Assembly: GCA_016647705.1 (NCBI GenBank)
Contig: CM028326.1
Span: forward strand, 2,790,001-2,854,000
DNA from: Eucommia ulmoides
Lineage: Eukaryota > Streptophyta > Magnoliopsida > Garryales > Eucommiaceae
Length of the DNA stretch: 64,000 nucleotides
Direction: 5' to 3'
Shown: piece after piece, positions 35,501-45,130 of the stretch
How positions within the stretch are numbered: the first letter of the stretch is position 1
How the letters are laid out: every line of letters begins with the position of its first letter
The notes under the pieces: generated by a model
What the model saw: only the letters and a program-made list of their open reading frames with translations
What the model was told of the DNA's origin: nothing
Database searches by the model: none
Made by a program: the position numbers and the translations under genes

Positions 35501-37388
35501 CTTCAGCAGTTATATCTATGAGCTTTCTGTCTAATGTGTATACTTTCAATGGCCAGAAACTGAAAAGGACGAGGAGAGCTTTGATGACCTAAGCAAAGCT
35601 GCGAAAGAGTATTGGATTACCATGAAAGAGTATTACAGAGCTGTAAGCCTTCAATTCTTGCTACTACTTATTTGCACGTTTATTCATATGTCTGTTTTTA
35701 TAGGTTTTCCTTTTTTTTAAACTCTTCTGTGAATTGATTAGCTTTATGACCCTCGATTATTGATTGCAATTTCGATCATCTCTGTTGCTTCCCAGTCTGT
35801 TGATGCTTTTGTCAAGGAAGATCATGCTCGAGCAGAGAAACTTATGGAAGAGGTATTGTTTCTTATGTTATTCTTTAGGCCTTTCATCCTTTTGAGGGTG
35901 TTTACCATGTTTCCAGCTGCCTTCTCGTTTTGGGTTTCTTTTTCGACTTGAGAGTTTTGATTTCTCTGTGTAAGAATTCCAACATGTTGAATCCCACATT
36001 GCTTGTTACCTGATCTTGAGCTATATAAAGGTTTAGGGATAATCCTCCTCTTTCAAGGCGTTCTTTGAGGGCGAATTAGACCCACTGTGTTTCTACAGAA
36101 CTTGGATCAAACGCCTAAAAGTATCAGGCAACCTGCAAACTTGCGTATACTCTATATTTGATTGCCCACTCGAATTTATACATTTTATATTCTTCCAGGG
36201 ACTTTTTTTTAGGAGGAAGGCCGGAGAAGCAAATGAAAAATCTGTTCAAAAGGTTCTTGAACCCAGGTTAGGCCAAAGAAGCAATACATTTCCATGTGTT
36301 GCTGCCTCAGGGCATTGTTTGTTAACAACATTGAATTTGATTGTAGCAATCCAAACGAAGAAGTGTGTCTCGACTTTCTTCACCACGAGCCAAGGGAAGC
36401 AGTAGACCTTCTGAAGGTTCATTTAACTTCTCTCTCTGGCATCCCATGTAGGTCATTCTTTCTCCTCTTTCATCTTTTCTGTGACTGAAACCCTAAAAAT
36501 GGTGGAAATCCTTGACATGCCTTTCTTTTTAACTTCTTATCTCCAGCTATTCAGTTTCTTAAGCTCACAGTTGAGACCCAACAAACAGATTCAAAGAAAG
36601 GGTCTCGGAAACGGCTGGTACGATTGGTTCCTTTCAACTAACGTCTCGTTTGATAACACAATTCAACACTTCAAACTGAATGCATTAAGTACGTATTAAA
36701 TTAAGAGTGTTTAATTTTGATAAAAAGTCATATAGAGATAATTATAGATAGAGAAACTGCTAAAATGAGAAAAAATAGAGAAAGAAAATTGTATAGAGAG
36801 AATATTTTAGAAAAAAGAAAATTGTAAAAATTATTTCAGGGAAAAATTTGTAAAAGAATAAATTTTTTGAAGTTAAAAGTATTAGAAAAAGTAAATAAAA
36901 AATGCCTTGCTCGTGGTTTCGTTTAACATTGATGTTGGGGATCAAAATCACACTTAATATATTCGGCACTTCATAAATTCTGCAATTATAGTTTAAGACT
37001 TAAGTTTGCCGCGCTTAATTTTCAGTGTCATCAAATTGGGCCTAAATTCAATTTTTTTTTTTTATAATCATAGTTAGTGTTTGGTTTCACGAAATTTGAG
37101 ACTCGGAATTGTATTTTACAAATGTGCAATAAAAACCCAATAATGATACATTCGTTCTCTTGTAATTTTGTGTTACCAAACGCGACAATAGTGTTTTCGA
37201 CTTTGGAAACTATATGGTATTATCGATGCAAACCCGATGATGTTTGTGAAATGCAGATAAAGAAGCTATTGGAGAGGGAATCCATAGAATATACAGAGGA
37301 AGAAGATGGTCGGATCATAGCAATACGTGTGGACAAGATCGATCGGAAAGGCCTTCGTTTTGCTAAAAAAACATCCTCGGAGTGCTAA
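32531..37388 (+). CDS. SDE5: SDE5, DUF1771 protein of RDR6-dependent RNA silencing
   Basis: Exons: 32531-32553 (first Met MAGPPLNIR, tentative), 32625-33208, 33568-33593, 34330-34386, 34751-34848, 34940-35187, 35557-35642, 35796-35852, 36199-36266, 36347-36447, 36547-36617, 37257-37388. One frame throughout; 507 codons from Met 32,629. The N-terminus has two UBA/CUE-like segments (DLEQLLDVFGSTVSLEDIAS; FLYAMLGDGFRLDRNKI...). A DUF1771 domain follows at about 337-410 (YWITMKEYYRASVDAFVKED.ARAEKLMEEG), then a C-terminal strand-helix region (DLHEPREAV-like HHEPREAVDLLKVHLTSLSGIPS) that looks like an incomplete Smr fold. Arabidopsis SDE5 (At3g15390) acts with SGS3/RDR6 in trans-acting siRNA production and transgene silencing, probably in moving or converting RNA to dsRNA. 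Exon 5 (34,751-34,848) is the least certain; it is the one that restores phase. Confidence 0.93.
33690..34080 (-). mobile_element. Au-like SINE remnant(s) in SDE5 intron
   Basis: The minus strand reads CCAGGGTCGTGGTTTAAATT (about 34,029-34,010), GGAAGCAACCTTGG, then AGAGGTAAGACTGCGGACCT and CCCTAGACCC. This is the order B box, GGAAACAGC-like, GGTAAGGCTGCG.., AGACCC known for Au-type plant SINEs. Decayed and possibly two overlapping copies. Confidence 0.5.
35272..35425 (+). mobile_element. Au-like tRNA-derived SINE in SDE5 intron
   Basis: GATCTGGAGGTCACGGGTTC (B box GGGTTCGAG at 35,323-35,331) followed by GTTGTGGAAACAGTCTCTTG and an A-rich tail (AAAAAAATAAAATAAAATA). This matches the Au SINE layout; the interior GGTAAGGCTGCG equivalent is decayed to GAAAGGCTGCATC. 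Confidence 0.68.
35985..36097 (+). mobile_element. Solo LTR of the 22,828 TRIM family, in SDE5 intron
   Basis: TGTTGAATCCCACATTGC ... TTGAGCTATATAAAGGTTTA ... TTTCTACA matches the 23,261-23,147 LTR on the opposite strand along its length. No second LTR or primer site follows. No clear target duplication. Confidence 0.72.
36643..37186. mobile_element. MITE in last SDE5 intron
   Basis: Inverted ends GTCTCGTTTGATAACACAAT and (right, inverted) GTCGCGTTTGGTAACACAAA, about 544 bp apart. The interior is AT-rich and non-coding and occupies most of the 639-base intron before the last exon. Confidence 0.6.
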
Positions 37389-38085
37389 TTTTTTATTTCT
37401 ACGTTTTGGAAGCAAAAATTGATCAAGCTGGGGTATCCTACTTTGGTTGTTTTTGGCAATTGAGTGTAATGGAATTTTTTTTCCCTGAATTGCATGTGAA
37501 AAATTCGTAGTCAATTGATTTTGGAGCATTCAAACGGCTCAATTTGAAAATTTACCAGAAATTTTCGGCAATTTCTTCCTTGGAGTGTGAATTACATTTT
37601 CAACCCCTAGTTTTATTAAATGTTCTATTTAGGCCTTCAATTTTAGAACACAATAATATTACTCCTGAATTTATCAAATAAAGTCTATTCGGTGCTTATG
37701 TTAAGAAAACTTATTAAACAAAAGGGTGATTTCTTTGGTCCAAAACCCCATTATTTTTAGGGGATTGACCGTGGACTCCTATTTTGATATGGAAACTGTC
37801 AATTGAACCCAATTAGTTTTTTATACACTGATCACTCTTTTAATTTTGCGGACTAATTTACTCTTCTTAAATGAAGAGTTCATAGTTTCCTTATATCTGT
37901 TGCATTCTTAAAATTGTAGAACAAAATATGATAATAAACTACCAATTAAATTGAACACCAAACCTAATTTTTTTTTCTAATTATGATTGTTGTTCAATGA
38001 TATTTTTACACCACAATGATTTATAAATCATGATTTTTAAAATAAGATATTAATATTTTTTTTGAGTTTTGAATTAAGATGCATG
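37389..38085. other. SDE5 3' flank
   Basis: 3' UTR and downstream sequence. A TTTCAACCCCTAGTTTTAT..TTTAGGCCTTCAATTTTAG stretch (37,600-37,650) looks like a MITE end but no partner was fixed. Otherwise nothing recognised. Confidence 0.4.
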
Positions 38086-38560
38086 TGAATGTCATATATA
38101 ACATTAACTATAATATTAATGTAATATATAACATTACTATAATCCGTATGTTCCAGTGAGTGTTAAATATAACATCCAATATAATAAAAATAACATTAAT
38201 TAATGGTGATAATAGCACAAATTATATGCATGTTGAATGTAACATGACTCACTGATAAATGTGATTTGGATGTTGAATGTAACACTTATTTGTGTTTGAT
38301 AATGTATAAGACCATATTAATTATGACATGAATGTGAAAATTAAAAATTCTGAAAGAACCATATTGAATGTAACATAAATATAAATACTGAAAATTCTAT
38401 AAGTATCATGTTGAATGTAATATGAATCTGAAATTAATGAAAAAAATATTGAATTTGATATCATTTTGAATATTTTATTAAGACAAATCTAAATATATAA
38501 TTATATCGTAAAAAATGTGTAAAAAAAAATTATTTTGATTTTAATGAAATGATTTTGTTT
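38086..38560. repeat. Long copy of the window-start repeat
   Basis: TGCATGTGAATGTCATATATAAC... is collinear with 1-480 through shared landmarks (GTTAAATATAACATCCAATR, AATGTGATTTGGAT, GATAATGTATARGAC, TTGAATGTAACAYRAAT, ATATCATTTTGAA). Same orientation, 38 kb apart. Confidence 0.8.
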
Positions 38561-38929
38561 GAAACCTCAAAATATGGAAGATTTCAATCCCGCGAATCAT
38601 GGAGGGATAAATTAGTCATACTAATTTTTGCATTTTTTGAAATTGAGACAAAACGGTTCATAAAATCTGTAAAATGGACTGTTTGGCTCGTTTTATACTA
38701 GTTGGCATCAATTGGTAATTTGAAACTTAATTTAGGCTTAGTTGATGACAAAAATATTCATCAATTAATTTTATGGGTGATTTTTCTCCCCAAAATCCTA
38801 CTTTTTAAGATTATCACCACCTTTACATTTTATTTTATGAAAATTCCAATTTTAAAAATATTTTTTTTTTTACAAAAATATCCTTTAATTAATTTTTTTA
38901 ATAATAAAAATTAACTACCACATGAAAAT

Positions 38930-39330
38930 ATTCACTATCTAGTCATAACAACAAATATTTCTATCACCATCACCAACACAACAAATATTCGCTATCATCG
39001 CCACTATCACTACAACAAATATTTGTTATCGCCGCCGCCGCCGCCATTGTAGGAAATATTTACTATTATTGCCTCTACCACCACAACAAATATTCATTAC
39101 CATCTCTGCCACTACCACATCACAACAAACATTTACCTCTATCCGCAAAAATTCACTATTACCATTGTCACCACCTCAACAAAAAGTCATATTACCGCGA
39201 CCACAACAACAAATATTAGGTATCATCACTATTACCACCTGCGTAACACATTTTCTCTATTACCACCATCACAACAAATTTTCGTTATCACTACCGTCAC
39301 AACTACTATACATGCATTACAATTTTAGTA
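38930..39330 (+). repeat. Degenerate CACAACAAATATT / ACCAC minisatellite
   Basis: About a dozen imperfect copies of a ~35-45-bp unit (ATCACCACCACAACAAATATT, then CTATCATCGCC-like), including a (GCC)n run at 39,030-39,046. Non-coding; immediately upstream of the LINE fragment. Confidence 0.75.
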
Positions 39331-39339
39331 ATACCCGGA

Positions 39340-39540
39340 GAGATGTTGGTGCGGTCAAAATTGGAGATGGGGAGATGTCAAAGGTTAATCATTTTAGATA
39401 TTTAGGTTCAATGATTCAAAGTAATGATGAAATCGATGATGATATTATGCATAGAGTCAAGGTAGGTTGGTTAAAGTAGATGAGTGTAGTTGGAGTGATT
39501 TGTGATCATAGGATTCCATGAAAACTTGGATTCGGGTGTC
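39340..39540 (+). pseudogene. LINE reverse-transcriptase C-terminal fragment
   Basis: Reads VKIGDGEMSKVNHFRYLGSM then IQSNDEIDDDIMHRVKVGWLK, stop, MSVVGVICDHRIP, stop, KL. The FxYLGS..Q.dGeid.Di.hRi..GW.KW....g.lcD.r.P.klK order is the conserved tail of plant LINE reverse transcriptases. In-frame stops and absence of the rest of the enzyme make it a dead fragment. It joins the MULE sequence without a gap. Confidence 0.82.
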
Positions 39541-41150
39541 ATTTCTGACATGATACTTGGACAGGTCGAAGAGGATCCAGAAGTGAAGATGGGTGTTATC
39601 GTTGCGTCCGTGAAAGAGTCTTGGGGATTCACTATCTCCTATCGAAAGGCTTGGTTGGCTAGATCTAAAGCCCTCGAGACCTTGTTCGGCGATTGGGATG
39701 AATCGTATCGAAAGTTGTCGAAATTCATGTCGGCGTTGCAGCACTTTAATCCTGGGACAATTATCGAATGGAGTATCGTTCCGACTGCTGCAGCTGGTTA
39801 TTCGACATTCGACATGGTATTTTGGGCATTCCAACCTTCTGTGATCAGATGGAGATATTGTCAACCTGTCCTCACGATTAACGGGACCCATCTGTACGGT
39901 AAGTATGAGGGAAAGATCTTGATCGCTATTGGGATGACACTGGCCAATAAGTGATATCCTTTAGCGTTCGCGGTGGTACCGATGGAGGACCACCATTGTT
40001 GGTCCTGATTTATTTTGATGCTGAAACGTCATATTGTTAAAGATCGTCCGGAGGTCACGTTGATATCTGACAGACATACTGACATTATTAGTGTGGTCAG
40101 AACATTATGGCTTAATCAACCGAACGAGTCCGCTCAATATCATCGATTTTGTTTGCGGCATCTTTGTAGTAATTTTAACATCTTTAAAAATCAACAACTA
40201 AAAGATCTTACTTGGAACACGGGTGCTGCAATACAAGTTCGAAAGTACAACGCCATCATGGAAAAGATTGCAAAAATAAAAGTGGGGGTGTATACGTGGT
40301 TGGATAACGTAACCAAAGATAAATGGACCAGGTCACACGATGATGGTAAACGTTGGGGCGTGTTGACGACCAACTATGCTGAAGTATTTAACAACTGTTT
40401 GAAAGGTGCAAGGCATGTCCCAATTACAGCTTTCGTTTCGATAACTTTCTATAGGTTGGTCAAATACTTTGATCTCGGTCGACAGGAAGCTCTAAAGGAC
40501 ATGGCCATGGGTTTGGGATACGTAAAACATGTCGTTGAGAAAATTCAGAAATCCCAAGCGAAATCCAAAACACATGACATCCAAATATTCAATCGGTAAG
40601 GTTTTTTAACTTGCAGTTTATTAATTGGTAATATATTTTTTTAATAGACCATAATACAAATGATTTAACTGATCATCTAATTTGATTTACAAATGTATTC
40701 AATAATAGAGAGAATGCACGTTACTACGTGAAAACGAGAAAGACTTTGTCCGGTGATATTGTTACACACAAAGTTACTTTAAGTGATAACCCTGATTGTA
40801 CTTGTGGGAAATATAAGGTTTTTAAATATCTATGCTCACACATACTTGCGGTGACGGAGTATTGTGGCACAGATGCGTTTCGCTACATCGCTGACAAGTA
40901 CACAATAGCAACTTGCTGAAAGTTTGGGAGTCATCATTTGAACTAATCATTCACGAAGACTATTGGCCGATGGTTAACTTTCCGATCCTTCTTCCTAACA
41001 AGAATAGACTAAGAGTTGTGAAGCGCGGATGACCTAAATCCACTCGCATTCGAAACGAGATAGATGTGTCGCAGTGGACGATGACAAATCGGTGTGGGTT
41101 GTATTCTCAAACTGGTTATGATAGACGGACATGTCCATCCCGACCCCAAT
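39540..41150 (+). pseudogene. MULE (MuDR-type) transposase, inactivated
   Basis: Collinear with plant MuDR transposases: DMILGQVEEDPEVK...SYRKAWLARSKALETLFGDW, then the catalytic core VLTINGTHLYGKYEGKILIA, PLAFAVVPMEDHHCW, LISDRHTDI, RFCLRHLCSNF, TTNYAEVFNNCLKGARHVPI, a SWIM zinc finger (CTCGKYKVFKYLCSHI, 40,800-40,846) and a decayed zinc knuckle (RCGLYSQTGYDRRTCP, ~41,090-41,140). The first catalytic Asp (usually VDGTH) is Asn here; the second Asp and the Glu remain. There are stops at 39,952 and just upstream of 40,015, and a broken C-terminus. The N-terminal part is missing at the LINE junction. Confidence 0.9.
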
Positions 41151-41299
41151 GAGATAACAATTGTAATGGAGACAGTAATTTTATTTTTTTTAATTTACTT
41201 TATGGTTGAAATAACATTCGTATTGTACTGTATTATATTGTCATTTAGTTGATAAATATAATATTTATTTCGTATATTACTACTGCATAAAATTTTAGT

Positions 41300-43050
41300 T
41301 TCAGATTATTTCTGTTATAGCTAAGCTTGGTCCCGTCGATCAGTCGTTGCTTTATTTGCAGAGATACCACAGATCCGTGTCTGTCTGGGAAGAACGCGGA
41401 GCGCAGGTCATATTAAAAAAATATTTACCCAGTCTATTGATTTTATTTTTTTTATTTAGTAATTTTTAAATTAATTGTCTTTTAATTTATATTTCAACAT
41501 TCTTTTCGGCTTGACTGCTTCAGAGCAGGACGGTTTCCAAGGGAATGGACGGAACATGTATCTGGTCGCGTGGTACAGTTAATACAAACTGTCGGACTTT
41601 ATGGAGCTTTTCGGTTAAGGAAAAAACAGTTAGACCACGCATTGATTACTACGGTGGTCGAGAGATAGCGTCAAGAGACGCATACGTTTCATCTACCGAC
41701 TGGTGAGATGACAGTGACACTGTAAGACCTAGCATTGTTATTTGGGCTGCCCGTGAACGGACAACCAGTTACCGGGCCTGAGGACACATTATTGATCCCA
41801 CGTTGGCAGGAACTTTGCCAAGACCTCCTTGGTCACACACCTCCGGAGGAGAAAATCAAGGGCGGTTGTCTGAACCTGAAATGGTTACAGTCCACTTTCG
41901 ATCGTGTACGCACTGATACCGACGAAGGCATCATACAGTGTTATACCTGATATTGATCGGGACAATATTGATGTCTGATAAATCTAATAATTTGATTAAG
42001 TTAGCGTACTTACCATTGTTGCGCGATATGTTTGAGTCGCATCAGTATAGTCGGGGCAGTGCTACTTTAGCAGTACTGAATCGAGAGTTATGCAAGGGAT
42101 GTCGTAAGGAGACTAAAAAAATGTCGGGACCCCTATTTTTATTACAGTGTTGGGCATGGGAACGACTCCCGAGACTACGACACGTGTCTCTCTCTACTAC
42201 TGGCAATTGGATGAGTGACCTACAGATAGGGGACTTGAGGTTCCCAAGTGCCCCTTGGGGGTCTCGGTACGTTATTATATAATAAATGTTTACGTATTTC
42301 AAATATTTCATTTCATATAGTAATAATTAATTTTTATGGCTACATAAAGTTGGAAAGTATCTTTTAATTTGGATAACGAGCTGATGCACGTATTGATTGT
42401 GTATCATGATCAATTAGATCGTCTATAGGATTACGAGGTCAGTTATAGATTTACGTAAGATGTTATTGATGTTTATTTATGATTATATTTATTATTTAAT
42501 TAATTTATTTGTATGTTGTTTGTAAGGTGATTTGGATGCCATATCCAACTGACCTCTTGGAGAAATTACTAGAATATTGTCGGGATGGCCAAACAATTTG
42601 GATGACGTCTGTGCCCCTAATATGCTACGAAATCATAGAGTACTATTACCCTCATCGTACGCTACGACAGTTTGAATTTTGCCAAAGAATTCCACGGCTG
42701 AGCGACACATATAAGGATTTACATTTGAATAGCCGGAGGGAAAAATTTGGAACAAACTGGTCGATAGTGCACGAGGCACATATACGGGCATGGGATAACC
42801 GGCGACCACCTGATTTGAGTAACCTTCAGGTTGGTACAAGCGTCCTTGATAATTGCATGCCCTGGTACTGGGGAGTCACCAGACGGTTCATAATGAACCC
42901 ATCTTACCGACCGAACTTCGACTATCATGCAGTAGGAAGTCGTCTGACGATAGAGGTATAATTTAATTAGAACATATATTTATTATTTTGTGTAATATTC
43001 GTTTACTTAGGTGCAATCAACTTTATGTTGCAGGAACCAGATATTTCAGA
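41300..43050 (+). pseudogene. Plant mobile domain (PMD) of the MULE, broken
   Basis: Frames read GPVDQSLLYLQRYHRSVSVW (about 41,331), then CFRAGRFPREWTEHVSGRVV, the conserved LALLFGLPVNGQPVTGPED with W..LC.DLLGHTPP (41,735-41,860), RDMFESHQYSRGSATLAVLN..LCKGC, WAWERLPRL (42,150-42,180), and TSVPLICYEIIEYYYPHRTL..QFEFCQRIP..LH...RR...NW...H..HI..W (42,606-42,800). This is the full order of a PMD (PF10536; MAIN/MAIL and 'serine/threonine phosphatase 7 long form homolog' proteins). Several frameshifts and stops break it. PMDs are known in MULE and Ty3-gypsy transposons and in domesticated host genes that silence transposons. Confidence 0.85.
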
Positions 43051-43149
43051 TTTGATGCGTATGAGTGAGCTTGCAATTTGAACAAGACAAGCAGGAGATT
43101 TTGAACGGGTTACACACTTAGTCCGGGACAGGAGCGCATACCAGATCCG

Positions 43150-43650
43150 CCGTTGGAGTCGTCTTTCAGGTTTGTCGTAAACCAGGATGATGACGTGTAC
43201 CGACGAGACGAGGCAGTAATGGACGACGCCAGTGCCGGACTATCTACCTACGGGATGGATGATTTCTTTTCAGATTATGGCACCGAATTGGGTGTCAGTT
43301 GCAGACTATCAATGGGTAACACATTTGTCACCCCGATGATGGAGCATCCATCATCGAGCTCAGCATCTATTCCTAATGTGACACATAGTATACCCAGAGG
43401 AATTCAAAGACACGTGTCGCCGGTCCCATGAGAGCCAAACGATGAACATTTGTTGCCCATCATGGAGGAACCGTCATATCTATCTACTATGGACTTGGGA
43501 CACATTACTCAAGTCGATCATCTTCAGGCAGATGACACGGAGGAACCTCTACTTCCTTTACAGCGGCAATGGAGAAACATCAAACGTGGGGAGTGTGGTA
43601 CATAGGAACCCAATGACGACATGTATAATGTATTATAATTTGTAGAAATA
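43150..43650 (+). pseudogene. C-terminal tail of the MULE PMD frame
   Basis: Open frames (LESSFRFVVNQDDDVYRRDE..DDFFSDYGTELGVSCR, then NICCPSWRNR) follow the PMD in the same strand. They have no recognised domain and are acidic and Ser-rich. Probably the variable tail of the element's protein. Confidence 0.45.
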
Positions 43651-43719
43651 TATTATATATTCACGCACATTTTTTTTCTTCCATTCCAATTAGTGTAAAG
43701 GTGTAATTTTATTTTTATT

Positions 43720-44205
43720 TCAATTAGTGCAATTTTTTTAAAAAAAAAAACCGCATATGTCATTGACACTCTAAATTTTTTTCCCCCTTTTTTCCTCACG
43801 TTGGCACTGTCATCTCACCGCCTAGGTGGTGAAAAACGCAAAACGCTTGTGTGTGTTTAATAAAAAAAATTCAAACAACTGTAAGAAATGCATTTTAAAA
43901 ATACGTTTCTAATTTTATTTTTTTTTTTTTTGAGAAACACATTTTAAAAATGCATTTCTAATTTTTATTTTTTATTTTTTTTCTTTTTTTATTTGAGAAA
44001 GGCATTTTATGAATGCGTTTTTCAATTTTTTTTTTGTTTTTTAAAAACACATTTCCAAATTGCGTTTTATCCCATTTTAGTAAATAAGTTTTAATTAATT
44101 AATTTTCAATAAATAAATTTTTAAAATATATTTTTTATGTCACGAACTCACTACCTCCGACTAAACCTTAAAAAACCCGTGTATAATGTTTTTATCTGGT
44201 AACTT
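43720..44205 (+). mobile_element. Right terminal region of the PMD-MULE
   Basis: Contains repeated AAACGC/GCGTTT and CATTTTAAAAATGC modules (43,830-44,070), then GTAAATAAGTTTTAATTAAT ... TTTATGTCACGAACTCAC ... GTGTATAATGTTTTTATCTG. The same order of sequence forms both inverted ends of the 52,319-55,022 element, so this is the right TIR of the PMD-MULE. Its left TIR is absent, replaced by the LINE fragment. Confidence 0.72.
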
Positions 44206-44503
44206 TTTTAATTCATTTTAACATTTTTTAAGAACTAAATAAACTCGTATGACTACACAGAAGACTTACTAATAGTAAGAGGACCAAAAATATACTTCGC
44301 CTTCTTACAAATGTTTCTTCTAGGTATAAAGTTTCACCAGCACCAGACAACCTCAGATGATGAAAAAAAATATGTACAATAGGGGGAGAGTAGGGATTCA
44401 AAAATGGCATATAACCGAACATGCGAAAAAAACGTACCATCGAAAAATAGCGCCATATTTTGAGTTTAACGAATGTAAAAAAGACGGTTAAAATCGAGGG
44501 CGG
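44206..44503. other. 3' flank of CTL1
   Basis: Probable 3' UTR and terminator region of the minus-strand choline transporter-like gene; nothing else recognised. Confidence 0.45.
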
Positions 44504-45091
44504 CTATTGCGTTAGTCTTTGCATATCGGTTTGGTCACTAAAGGTCTCCATGAGTAAGGGCGGAGCGTATTGAGCCGTCCCTTGGTGCTCTTCCGAGTCT
44601 TGGCAGAACGATAGAATAATTGTATCGATCGACATCTCCACCACCGCAAAGAACAGCGTAGCCACCACATAACCCAGCCCCCAACACACCTACATTTAAA
44701 ATAAATAAATAAATTACTCGGAAAATACGGCCTAAAAAAATGTTGCCCTAAAAAAGAGTTTTGGTTTTACCAGGACAGGAAAGAGCGGCGACGAGATCTT
44801 GTTATGAGAAGAGTAGTACTTGTGAGCGTCCAGCATGAGAAAAGCAAAAACCGCACTCGAAAGACTGACACACAGCTTCCCCAGATAGAGAATAACGTCC
44901 CCGATCACATTCACTTTCCCTATCCTAAGAATGTTACTTATTATCAAATCCGTCGCCATTTCTGAAGCTCTAAAGAACCCCTTTCCCGTTATAGCGATCT
45001 GTCAAAAAATAAAATCAATACCATCTGTACGGCACAAAAGGATTCATGTACCTAACACTTCCTACTTAAGTGGTGTATATATATGTATAAC

Positions 45092-45130
<39 letters not shown>

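Noticed and set aside
39457..39891. 144-codon minus-strand open frame opposite the MULE transposase
   Set aside because: The plus strand encodes recognisable transposase motifs; the minus frame does not resemble anything.
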